Positions 6,734 to 12,448 of a stretch of 17,109 bases of DNA are shown one piece after another. The first letter of the stretch is position 1; every line of letters begins with the position of its first letter. A model generated the notes under the pieces. That model saw only the letters and a program-made list of their open reading frames with translations, was not told the DNA's origin and made no database searches. The position numbers were made by a program, and so were the translations under genes. Origin of the DNA: Lachnospiraceae bacterium (GTDB lineage Bacteria > Bacillota > Clostridia > Lachnospirales > Lachnospiraceae); the NCBI GenBank assembly GCA_009774235.1, contig VSNJ01000083.1, positions 1-17,109 of the forward strand, given 5' to 3'.

Positions 6734-6925
6734 GATGCGTTAGAAGAAACAATAAAAATAATTCAGAAATTCCAGAAGAATTACAGCCTAGGTATGTATG
6801 GTGTATATCCCAAGAAGAGAATTTATGCAGACAAGTAGAAATACCTATTACATAGAATAATAGTACAGATAAATTGAAAAGAGTGGAAAATATATGAGTT
6901 TTGTAAAAAAAATTTAAAGAACTGT
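6734..6925 (+). pseudogene. Chimeric scrap: immunity-gene helix joined to a DUF4279 fragment
   Basis: 6734-6754 matches 3373-3393 of the immunity gene at 3172 (DALKETI region). From about 6763 to 6925 the DNA matches 11819-11977 of the DUF4279 gene at about 90% by eye (EIPEELQPRYVWCISQEENL then VEIPI). Stops and small indels break it after about 30 codons. The order immunity gene then DUF4279 is the same as around 11105-12104, so this is a second copy of that cassette collapsed by a large internal deletion. There is no SD, so it is not functional. Confidence 0.65.
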
Positions 6926-6971
6926 TATTAACTATCTATGACTTAATTTTCATTATAGAAGGAGTAGTAAG

Positions 6972-6998
6972 AGTGAAAGATTTTTTAAATCTTTCACT
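6972..6998 (+). promoter_or_regulatory. Hairpin with 10-bp perfect stem
   Basis: 6972-6981 (AGTGAAAGAT) is perfectly complementary to 6989-6998 with a 7-base loop. Its 3' arm (TTTCAC, 6992-6997) can instead pair with GTGAAA at 7039-7044, extending the 7002/7025 stem, so the two structures exclude each other. It contains the GTG start of the putative leader. Confidence 0.5.
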
Positions 6999-7062
6999 TT
7001 GCAAGTTTGTGTCTGCGCTGCATCCACAAACTTGGAATGTGAAAAAAGCAGCGCAGAAATGA
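6973..7062 (+). CDS. Possible 29-codon leader peptide upstream of the Imm1-like gene
   Basis: GAAGGAG at 6958-6964 sits eight bases before GTG 6973, the best SD spacing in this gap. The frame reads VKDFLNLSLCKFVSALHPQT, then WNVKKAAQK and TGA 7060-7062. The stop overlaps ATG 7059 (ATGA) and ends eight bases before the Imm1-like gene's ATG at 7071. The leader DNA contains the hairpin at 6972-6998 and the interleaved repeats at 7002-7057, the layout of translational or transcriptional attenuators. Codons and bases here are richer in GC than the neighbours, so an inserted palindromic element that happens to be open is an alternative. Confidence 0.4.
   Translation: MKDFLNLSLCKFVSALHPQTWNVKKAAQK
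7002..7057 (+). promoter_or_regulatory. Interleaved perfect inverted repeats (pseudoknot-like A-B-A'-B')
   Basis: A (7002-7011, CAAGTTTGTG) is perfectly complementary to 7025-7034. B (7012-7021, TCTGCGCTGC) is perfectly complementary to 7048-7057. The arms alternate, so they can form two competing hairpins or an H-type pseudoknot with spacers of 0, 3 and 13 bases. Full pairing of both would be strained because there is no base between A and B. B is much richer in GC than the surroundings. Two perfect 10-bp interleaved pairs in 56 bases is very unlikely by chance. Confidence 0.65.
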
Positions 7063-7070
7063 GGAAAAAT

Positions 7071-7502
7071 ATGAAAAAAGTTATTTTTGAAGATCCATGT
7101 GGAAATAAAGAAAGTGTAACTGATATTAAGTTGTTAAAAAAATTATTAATTGACGAATTTAATACATATTGGATGCGTGGGAGTGTAGAAGGAATTTTTG
7201 ATTTTTATGACAATGATGAGAAAATATCAACATTAATAGTGGCTCCCAATACGGAATATGGTCTGTATTTACATTTTATAGATAATATTAGTGATACTGA
7301 TTTATTATCTTTAAATGATGAGGATACATTGTATGAAGTAGCAGAAACAGCGGATGAGCTTTATGTATCAGTAGGATTATTTTTACCTGTGGAATTAGCA
7401 TGGGAGGGAATAGTATATTTTATAGAAAATGGCAAGACATCTCCTAAAATAAGATGGATTACACCTGATGATCTTCCTGATGATGGTGGAAACTGGTACT
7501 AA
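7071..7502 (+). CDS. Imm1-like immunity protein
   Basis: A 143-residue acidic protein. The C-terminal half, LPVELAWEGIVYFIENGKTS then PKIRWI, fits the Imm1 family pattern: a P-x-x-x-A helix, FIxNG, then P-x-I-x-W. An internal GLYLHFIDN strand also fits. Imm1 proteins protect against deaminase/nuclease-type polymorphic toxins in cis. ATG 7071 with GAGG six bases upstream is chosen; a TTG at 6999 in the same frame lies in the palindromic leader and lacks an SD. The preceding leader and alternative stems suggest regulated expression. The family assignment is from motif memory, not a search. Confidence 0.6.
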   Translation: MKKVIFEDPCGNKESVTDIKLLKKLLIDEFNTYWMRGSVEGIFDFYDNDEKISTLIVAPNTEYGLYLHFIDNISDTDLLSLNDEDTLYEVAETADELYVSVGLFLPVELAWEGIVYFIENGKTSPKIRWITPDDLPDDGGNWY

Positions 7503-7557
7503 GTAAATGGATAGAGAATCCCCAAAACTATTTTTACAGAAATGTGGGTTGATAAAT

Positions 7558-8025
7558 ATGGATTTAATAAAGCTAATTAATAAATATAAAAATAAAATTT
7601 TGGATGATAGTATTCTTATAGAATATGATTTGTTTTTTAATAATTTATTTAAAGAAAATTGCAAATTTGTATTTGATAATGATAAAGAACTAAAGGAATT
7701 AAATGATGTAATTCTAGAGATAAAGAAAATAGATAAAAATGCAGAAATATATGTGAATACATATGGAATAAATTTTAAGAATAAAAGGATATTTATTTAT
7801 GCAGATACATTGTGGATTGATACAATAGTTAAATTGGATGAAATATTTAATATTTTTAGAGGTTTTTCTAAAATAGAACCAAGTAGTATTGTGTCATTAG
7901 ATATAGATGAAACAATAGATGGAACTATATCATTGGTATTCTCACTAGATGGCAGCACAGAAGATTATGAGTCATTTATCAGAAATAGAAGGTTAAGTAA
8001 AATTAAGAGTTTATATTGGGATTAA
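7558..8025 (+). CDS. Putative immunity protein
   Basis: About 155 residues: helical N-terminal third (LIKLINKYKNKILDD, FFNNLFKENCKFVF), then a beta-rich region (AEIYVNTYGINFKNKRIFIY, ISLVFSLDGSTEDY) ending FIRNRRLSKIKSLYWD. The family is not recognised. Start choice is uncertain: ATG 7558 gives the natural MDLIKLINKYKN opening, while ATG 7507, four bases after the previous stop, would add 17 residues; neither has a clear SD. The tight spacing to the Imm1-like gene suggests co-transcription with it. Confidence 0.65.
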   Translation: MDLIKLINKYKNKILDDSILIEYDLFFNNLFKENCKFVFDNDKELKELNDVILEIKKIDKNAEIYVNTYGINFKNKRIFIYADTLWIDTIVKLDEIFNIFRGFSKIEPSSIVSLDIDETIDGTISLVFSLDGSTEDYESFIRNRRLSKIKSLYWD

Positions 8026-8051
8026 TAGTATATTTATTGGAAAATATCAGT

Positions 8052-8103
8052 TTACAACTTGTTACAGAAGAAAATGACATTTTCTTTTCTTGAAAAGTTG
8101 TAA
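8052..8103. other. Nested hairpin between genes, terminator or regulatory candidate
   Basis: 8052-8060 pairs perfectly with 8095-8103 (9 bp). Inside, AGAAAAT (8069-8075) pairs with ATTTTCT (8079-8085), followed by a T-rich run. It sits 27 bases after the previous stop, so a weak terminator is possible. TTGAAA at 8090 and TATTAT at 8111 (15-bp spacer) could be a poor promoter for the next gene, overlapping the outer stem. Confidence 0.35.
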
Positions 8104-8150
8104 AGTGGTGTATTATAGAGTATTTTTAAGAGAATAAATGGGAGATAGAA

Positions 8151-8750
8151 ATGAGTATTAGTTTTGAAATATTTCCAACAACTGAAAAAATTCCTAAATG
8201 TGAAGAAATCACTGAATATTCAATTAATTTATTTAATGGATTTATTCAAAATGAAAATATAGTATATGATATTAAATGTAAAGTAACAGAGGTGTCGTTT
8301 GATAGTAAAAAATGTGAAAAACCTGTATTTTTAACTTCAAATGAGGAAAAATATACAATATTTAATATAAATGAAGAAGGTAAAATATATGTATTTTATG
8401 ATAAAATAGAAAAAATAGATGAGGAATTTTGGAATGAAGAAATAAAAATAAATGAAAATGCTAGATTTATGGAGAAAAAAATATGGGATAATTTGAAAAC
8501 AGGCTATTCATGGAGAGTTAAAAGGACAATGGGGCAGCCAGCTGTAGTTAACTTGTATTATGGTTATTTGGCTATAGCTATAGCTGTTTTAACAGAGGGA
8601 ATACTATATTCAGATGATGGTGCATGGGATTATGAATGTTTTCCTATTGAAGGTAAGGCCTTTGAAAAAGAATATTTAAATCTTGATAAATTAAATAATA
8701 TAACATTAAAACATAGTATTGAAAGTTGTTTATTTAGCTTAAAGAATTAA
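8151..8750 (+). CDS. Putative immunity protein with YSDDGAWDYE motif
   Basis: A 199-residue acidic protein, start ATG 8151 with GGGAGAT upstream. The N-terminal half is beta-rich (FEIFPTTEKIPKCEEI, EKYTIFNINEEGKIYVFYDK). The C-terminal half is more conserved-looking: SWRVKRTMGQPAVVNLYYGY, a hydrophobic LAIAIAVLTEGI helix, YSDDGAWDYECFPIEG. The helix is too short and embedded to be a membrane anchor. I have an impression of related proteins sharing the GQPA...L-YG...TxGxxYSDDGAWDY core but cannot name a family. The immunity role is contextual. Confidence 0.65.
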   Translation: MSISFEIFPTTEKIPKCEEITEYSINLFNGFIQNENIVYDIKCKVTEVSFDSKKCEKPVFLTSNEEKYTIFNINEEGKIYVFYDKIEKIDEEFWNEEIKINENARFMEKKIWDNLKTGYSWRVKRTMGQPAVVNLYYGYLAIAIAVLTEGILYSDDGAWDYECFPIEGKAFEKEYLNLDKLNNITLKHSIESCLFSLKN

Positions 8751-8784
8751 TTGTTTGAAAAGTTTTAAAAAAGACATAATATAC

Positions 8785-8919
8785 ATGAAATCAAAACAAC
8801 AGCATACCATACTGTTTACAGTAGAAGGACAAGTATTTTGGTTCTGGAAATTCCAAATGTTTACCCATGTAAAGGCATGTTTACAACATGCTTATATGCG
8901 CATTATGCTTGGATTATGA
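8785..8919 (+). other. Small open frame of unusual composition in the 8751-8996 gap
   Basis: A 44-codon frame from ATG 8785 (SKQQHTILFTVEGQVFWFWK, then FQMFTHVKACLQHAYMR) without an SD. The stretch 8810-8920 is richer in GC than its surroundings. It carries short palindromes: TACTGTTTACAGTA at about 8810, GCATGT-TTACA-ACATGC at about 8875, and ACTCC/GGAGT around 8936-8951. It may be foreign debris or a small structured element. Function unknown. Confidence 0.25.
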
Positions 8920-8996
8920 ACCTCAAAACTAATAAACTCCAAGGGGGGAGTATTTAAATTTAGAGGATTTGTTAACAAATAAAAGGAGATTAAATA

Positions 8997-9464
8997 ATGA
9001 GTATAAATAATGAAATTTTCGGAGAATTAGAATATGATTATATATGGTATAAGGATATTGAAATTGAGTTCTTAGGTAAAAAGAATAAAATAGTTCTTAT
9101 GGTTGATGGAGATGAAGATGGAGAATTTGAGGAGGAACAATATATTGCATATAAAATTTTGATGGAGAAATGGAATGGATTGCAAGATATATTGTTACAA
9201 GAAATTTTAAATTATTATAATGTAATAAGACATGAATTGGGTTATGACATTGAAATAAATGAGGAATATCCTTTGATTGAAACAATACAAGAATTAGTTA
9301 AGAATATAAAATTAGCTGGAATTGTTATTCCATATTCAGGAGCTTATGATGGAAGAGAGTGTGGGATAACTTTTGATTGTACATGGGACGATGAAAATGG
9401 TATAGGAGTTTGTCTTGTTGATGAGAAAGTAGTAGAAATAGGATATCAGGATATTGTAATGTAG
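8997..9464 (+). CDS. DUF6985-like putative immunity protein
   Basis: A 155-residue acidic protein. The opening GELEYDYIWYKDIEIEFLGK, then KNKIVLMVDGDEDGEF-EEEQ-YIAY, and the ending GVCLVDEKVVEIGYQDIVM match my recollection of the DUF6985 (formerly DUF2004-like) domain: a beta-sandwich start on the phrase F-G-x-L-x-Y-D, a glycine/acid-rich turn, and a terminal G(V/I)-x-(V/L)-x(2)-x-V-x(3)-G-x-x-D. Members are common in immunity clusters of Firmicutes. The start ATG follows AAAGGAG at ideal spacing. The family assignment is by memory of the motif. Confidence 0.7.
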   Translation: MSINNEIFGELEYDYIWYKDIEIEFLGKKNKIVLMVDGDEDGEFEEEQYIAYKILMEKWNGLQDILLQEILNYYNVIRHELGYDIEINEEYPLIETIQELVKNIKLAGIVIPYSGAYDGRECGITFDCTWDDENGIGVCLVDEKVVEIGYQDIVM

Positions 9465-9511
9465 AAGCAGAATACATAAACTTATTATTTATAGAAGCAG
9501 TGTAAAAAAGT

Positions 9512-9631
9512 ATGTTTGTAGATTTCACAACTATTGATATATGTGACGGTCATAGGATATAGCAGCACAGGGTATTTAAAGATATTGCACAAAGAGGCAA
9601 AAGTCTGGCAGGCAGATATGGGCTAATGTAA
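9512..9631 (+). pseudogene. IS982-type transposase fragment
   Basis: One frame reads MFVDFTTIDICDGHRI, TAG, QHRVFKDIAQRGKSLAG. This corresponds to the transposase core (F-x-D-S-T-x-I-x-V-C-x-x-x-R-I, then K-V-F-K-x-I-A-x-x-G-K-S-S-T-G-W) of IS982-like DDE enzymes, in which the first D is catalytic. Only about 35 codons remain, with one stop, and similarity ends at about 9613. It is a scar of an insertion sequence, with no visible terminal repeats. Confidence 0.6.
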
Positions 9632-9660
9632 TGTTAGAGATAATGAAAAAGGAGATTAAA

Positions 9661-9846
9661 ATGACAATAAAGGAAGCATATATGGCAATGCAATATTTTT
9701 TAGAGCAGTTTTATGACAGGACAGGTTCAGATGACGTTGGAGGGTTATTGGGAGATATGCTTTTAACAGACAATGAAGAAACAATGGATTCTGGAATATG
9801 GAATGATTGGATAGAAGCTGTTAAGAAGGTTAAATCAGAACAGTAA
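9661..9846 (+). CDS. Small putative immunity protein (61 residues)
   Basis: Start ATG 9661 with AAAGGAG; an in-frame ATG at 9631 lies in the transposase debris and lacks an SD. Two helices: TIKEAYMAMQYFLEQFYDR, a loop with SDDVGGLLGDMLL, then NEETMDSGIWNDWIEAVKK. I recall similar 60-70 residue proteins with the pattern EAY-x-AM...FL...Y...SDD-x-G-x-LLG-x-M in immunity clusters, but no family name. A pre-toxin fragment lies 30 bases downstream. Confidence 0.7.
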   Translation: MTIKEAYMAMQYFLEQFYDRTGSDDVGGLLGDMLLTDNEETMDSGIWNDWIEAVKKVKSEQ

Positions 9847-9875
9847 AGTATTTTTATTAAAATACATACTTATAT

Positions 9876-9971
9876 GTTTTAATACCTGGTATTGGTGATA
9901 AAATAGCACTGGCTAAGAAATCAAGAAAAGTTTTAAAAGGTTTAAAGAAGTTGAAAAAGTATTCTGCATAA
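9876..9971 (+). pseudogene. Pre-toxin linker remnant (PGIGDKIALAKK)
   Basis: Reads VLIPGIGDKIALAKKSRKVL, then KGLKKLKKYSA and TAA at 9969-9971. The I-P-x-x-G-D hydrophobic segment followed by a basic stretch is typical of the conserved region just before the variable toxin domain in polymorphic toxins. The DNA at 9894-9926 nearly repeats 845-876 in the first toxin remnant. The same frame continues past the stop (YMLHLKEYKSILDLWN) to a TAG at about 10018, just upstream of the next immunity gene. Confidence 0.55.
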
Positions 9972-10032
9972 TATATGCTGCATCTTAAGGAGTATAAAAG
10001 TATACTGGATTTATGGAATTAGGAGGCAATAA

Positions 10033-10494
10033 ATGAAAGAAGAAAAAAGAAAAAAATACCAGTTGCTTAAAGAAAAGAATCAATTAAGGGTGCAAGAGTT
10101 AAATTGGAAGAAAAATATTTTATTTAAAGAATGTATAAATTTATTAAATGAGTGCAGTATACTTTCTTTAGAAGAGTCAGAAGTTTTATTTGGCAAGATA
10201 AAGAATAATTTTCCATTTACATATTATGGTTGTATTGATTGGAATAGTATAAATTTTTGTGTTACAATAAATGATATTTATGATATATACAATATTTTTA
10301 AGGATTATTATGAATATTATATTATTTGGGACCAGAAAGATATACCATGTGTTAGTTGTAAATTAGCAGCAATTATTGAGAATATAGATGATATATTAGC
10401 TGTATCTTTTGATACATGGATATTATCAAAAGATACTAAGGAAGTAATTGAGTTTTATCACGAGGGAACAATTGTTTATGGAAAAATAGAATAG
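10033..10494 (+). CDS. CdiI-like CDI immunity protein
   Basis: A 153-residue protein with a basic N-terminal helix (EEKRKKYQLLKEKNQLRVQE). It is followed by a core that resembles proteins annotated as CDI toxin immunity: SLEESEVLFGKIKNNFPFTY-YG-IDW, YYIIWDQKDIPCVSCKL, then AIIENIDDILAVSFDTWILS and EVIEFYHEG. The conserved-looking IDW, IIWD, SFDTW and IEFYHEG elements suggest an alpha/beta fold. ATG 10033 follows TTAGGAGG at good spacing. It lies downstream of a pre-toxin remnant, matching toxin-then-immunity order. Confidence 0.6.
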   Translation: MKEEKRKKYQLLKEKNQLRVQELNWKKNILFKECINLLNECSILSLEESEVLFGKIKNNFPFTYYGCIDWNSINFCVTINDIYDIYNIFKDYYEYYIIWDQKDIPCVSCKLAAIIENIDDILAVSFDTWILSKDTKEVIEFYHEGTIVYGKIE

Positions 10495-10550
10495 AATTTA
10501 TAATAGATTATAATATACCAGATAAAAGACATTAGAAAGGCTAAATATAT

Positions 10551-10928
10551 ATGTTGGATAAAAGATATTATGAAGGATATGAAGGGGAAGGAGAAGTGAA
10601 AGTATGGAGTGAGGAAAATGGCAATCAGGATGGTATAGTTATTTGGATTGGCTTTTTTGATACAATTTTAGAAGGGTGTTTTAGCCAGGAATTCCAGAAA
10701 AATGGAATTATTGAATGTTATTTTAATCAAGATGGATTTTATGATAATAGATGGGAGATGAAATATCCAAATATTGTACTAAAAGAATTAAAAAGTTTTA
10801 ATGAGAAATTATTATATAAAATAGATGAAGAAATTATCAAAGAATCTAAGGAAGTTATTGAGCAATTAATTTTTTTTATTAATATAGCTATTAAAAATGA
10901 AAGAATTATATATGTTGAATATAATTAA
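10551..10928 (+). CDS. Putative immunity protein
   Basis: A 125-residue protein starting at ATG 10551 with AGAAAGG upstream, 56 bases after the previous gene. Beta-rich N-terminal half (YEGYEGEGEVKVWSEENG, IVIWIGFFDTILEGCFS, GIIECYFNQDGFYD) and a helical C-terminal half (VLKELKSFNEKLLYKIDEEI, then EVIEQLIFFINIAIKNER). No signal peptide. The family is not recognised. Likely co-transcribed with the CdiI-like gene before it. Confidence 0.65.
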   Translation: MLDKRYYEGYEGEGEVKVWSEENGNQDGIVIWIGFFDTILEGCFSQEFQKNGIIECYFNQDGFYDNRWEMKYPNIVLKELKSFNEKLLYKIDEEIIKESKEVIEQLIFFINIAIKNERIIYVEYN

Positions 10929-11015
10929 AAGATAACAGTATTGCTTGCTGTTAACAAAGTGAATAGATAGGCAATGTAATTATTTTAGTTTATTACCAGA
11001 GGAAATGTACTGCTG

Positions 11016-11099
11016 ATGGTGAAATTGGAATTAAAAAATGGTAAGTATATTATTTGGGTATCTGATAAAGCTATTATATCTTATGAAAATGTAATGTGA
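11016..11099 (+). pseudogene. Toxin C-terminal tail remnant, second copy
   Basis: Reads VKLELKNGKYIIWVSDKAII then SYENVM, stop at 11097-11099. It is homologous to 3104-3166 (KNGK...DKTIISY). Six bases later the head of an immunity gene begins, exactly as at the first copy. The order and spacing show that tail and immunity gene travelled together. Confidence 0.6.
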
Positions 11100-11104
11100 A
11101 AATA

Positions 11105-11155
11105 ATGGATTGGAGAAATATAAAAATTGAATGAATAGCTAATATTAAAAAATAA
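11105..11155 (+). pseudogene. Truncated copy of the 3172 immunity gene
   Basis: MDWRNIKIE, TGA, IANIKK, TAA corresponds codon for codon to the first 16 residues of the gene at 3172 (WKNIKIEGIANIEK). After about 11155 the similarity stops, and palindromic DNA and the CPCC gene follow. The stop at codon 10 makes it dead. Confidence 0.75.
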
Positions 11156-11160
11156 GGCTA

Positions 11161-11203
11161 CTGCAATCCCACTGGCTTTAGACAATGGGTAGTTCACAGA
11201 GGA
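11161..11203. mobile_element. IS200/IS605-type end remnant (candidate)
   Basis: AATCCCACTGGCTTTAGACA then ATGGGTAGTTCAC forms an imperfect hairpin: CCCA-c-TG at 11168-11174 against CA-a-TGGG at 11183-11189. It ends with GGGTAGTTCAC. This resembles the subterminal right-end hairpins of tnpB-carrying IS200/IS605 elements in Firmicutes. It sits precisely where the copied immunity gene stops and the CPCC gene begins. The assignment is from memory of such ends. Confidence 0.35.
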
Positions 11204-11215
11204 GTGTAGATTAAT

Positions 11216-11467
11216 ATGGTTAAAAAATATCCTTGTCCATGTTGTGGATTTTATACATACAAAGTTCCTGCAAATGAGGATTGTGGTTTTATTTGTCCTG
11301 TTTGTTTTTGGGAAAATGATTCATTTATTATTTCTGATGAAGAGCCAAGCTGTTCTAATGGAGGAATTACATTAAATAAAGCAAGGGAAAATTATTCAGT
11401 TTTTGGGGCATGCAGCAGAGATATGATTGAGTATGTACGTCCACCAAAGCAAGAGGAGTTAGGATAA
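11216..11467 (+). CDS. Cysteine-rich CPCC protein
   Basis: 83 residues with the signature of the CPCC family (Pfam Cys_rich_CPCC): KYPCPCCGFYTY near the N-terminus, GFICPVCFWENDS in the middle, and GGITLNKARENYSVFGACS (the LNxARxNYxxFGA motif) towards the end. The C-x-CC and C-x-x-C pairs at about residues 7-10 and 27-30 form a probable zinc knuckle. Members are found in immunity-type clusters, but a biochemical role is not established. ATG 11216 follows AGAGGAG. It replaces the body of the duplicated immunity gene at this locus. Confidence 0.9.
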   Translation: MVKKYPCPCCGFYTYKVPANEDCGFICPVCFWENDSFIISDEEPSCSNGGITLNKARENYSVFGACSRDMIEYVRPPKQEELG

Positions 11468-11504
11468 ATAAGATATGAAGGATTGGCATTAATATATAAT
11501 TTTC

Positions 11505-11550
11505 ATGTAAAAAACTGTATATTATATTTTGTGGAAAAAAGGTGTTATGT
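11505..11550. repeat. Intergenic block, copy 2 (partner 3609-3655)
   Basis: TGTAAAAAACTGTATATTAT followed by ATTTTGTGGAAAAAAGGTG nearly repeats 3609-3655. In both places it lies roughly 40-135 bases downstream of the gene that follows a KNGK...IISY toxin tail, so it marks the right part of the duplicated cassette. Confidence 0.55.
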
Positions 11551-11678
11551 ATTAGTCTGATATCAGTATGGCATTATTAAATATTTACATGTAAAGATTA
11601 TGTGAAGAAAATTATTCAGATACGGCTTGTTTTTCTATTATTTTATGTTTTGGTTAAAGCAGAAGGAGTGGTATAAAA

Positions 11679-12104
11679 ATGAGTCAATTTCCTAAAATTA
11701 AAGTAGATTTTGTAATAGAAGGAAAAAATTTAGACATAGAAAAATTAACAAAAATGATAAATATATTTCCAACCAGAACTAGAAATATAGATGACTGGCC
11801 GGAAACAGTAAAAAATAGTCCAGAAATTCCAGAAGAATTACAACCCAGGTATGTATGGTGTATATCCCAAGAAGAGAATTTATGCAAACAAGTAGAAATA
11901 CCTATTAATAGAATAATAGTCCAGATAAAGGGAAAAGAACGGGAAATATATGAGTTTTGTAAAAAAAACAATTTAAAGAAAAGTTTGTGTATTACAGTTC
12001 ACGCAGAAACAATGTATTTGCCAGAAATAGTTCTTTCTTCTTTTACCATATCTTATTTTGGAAAATTAGAAACAGAAATAGGTTTTGATATATATGCATA
12101 TTAG
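11679..12104 (+). CDS. DUF4279 family putative immunity protein
   Basis: A 141-residue protein. Opening KIKVDFVIEGKNLDIEKLTK, MINIFPTRTRNIDDWPE; middle YVWCISQEE and a region for IVQIKGKEREIYEFCKKNN; ending SSFTISYFGKLETEIGFDIY. The (F/L)xIxG...D...T...P-T-R-x-R...W and the terminal (I/L)...GxxIGFDIY match the DUF4279 domain. Such proteins are frequent in polymorphic toxin immunity loci of Firmicutes. The start ATG follows AGAAGGAG. A partial, decayed duplicate lies at 6763-6925. Confidence 0.8.
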   Translation: MSQFPKIKVDFVIEGKNLDIEKLTKMINIFPTRTRNIDDWPETVKNSPEIPEELQPRYVWCISQEENLCKQVEIPINRIIVQIKGKEREIYEFCKKNNLKKSLCITVHAETMYLPEIVLSSFTISYFGKLETEIGFDIYAY

Positions 12105-12176
12105 GTTGAAAAAAGTTTTAAATGTTTTAAAAGAGGTGTGGATAAATAGAAATTATAAATATGCTGTTCGTGTAAA

Positions 12177-12341
12177 AAGTAGTCAAGCGGATATTGGCAA
12201 TCCGTTTCGCTACTTGCTTATAACCTCATTGCCACTTTGCGGCAGTTTGCAGGAATCTAGCTGCTAGACTAAGTAAGCCCTGGTAAATCCAACCCACCGC
12301 TTAAGAAGTGGGTATTTTAAAGGGCTTACTTAATGAGGTTA
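12177..12341. other. Compact multi-stem palindromic element (structured RNA or IS200/IS605-derived relic)
   Basis: Nested perfect stems are: 12177-12182/12210-12215 enclosing 12185-12192/12200-12207; TAACCTCATT 12221-12230/12332-12341 (10 bp); TAAGTAAGCCCT 12270-12281/12321-12332 (12 bp, sharing one base with the former); ACCCAC 12292-12297/GTGGGT 12308-12313. The loop between 12231 and 12269 can form GCC/GGC and GCAG/CTGC stems. GC is clearly higher than the flanks. It lies between the DUF4279 gene and a toxin tail. The CCCACCGCTTAAGAAGTGGG hairpin recalls IS200/IS605 right ends, but no transposase is present. Confidence 0.6.
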
Positions 12342-12343
12342 AA

Positions 12344-12448
12344 CTATCTAATATGGGCAGTAAAATATTATAGGATAGATTAAATAAAGCAAATTCTAAT
12401 ATTGATAAAATAGATAAATTATTTAAACTATTTGTAGGTATAAAATAA
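12344..12448 (+). pseudogene. Toxin C-terminal tail remnant overlapping the next start
   Basis: The frame reads LSNMGSKIL, TAG, DRLNKANSNIDKIDKLFKLF then VGIK, ending in TAA 12446-12448, whose last A begins the ATG of the CdiI-like gene (TAATG). This helical, Lys/Asp-rich end looks like the terminus of a CDI/Rhs toxin. The overlap implies former translational coupling. The coding remnant begins right after the palindromic block. Confidence 0.55.

Noticed and set aside
12085..12267. 60-codon frame over the palindromic block
   Set aside because: It lacks an SD, overlaps the DUF4279 3' end and crosses perfect stems; composition and structure indicate non-coding DNA.
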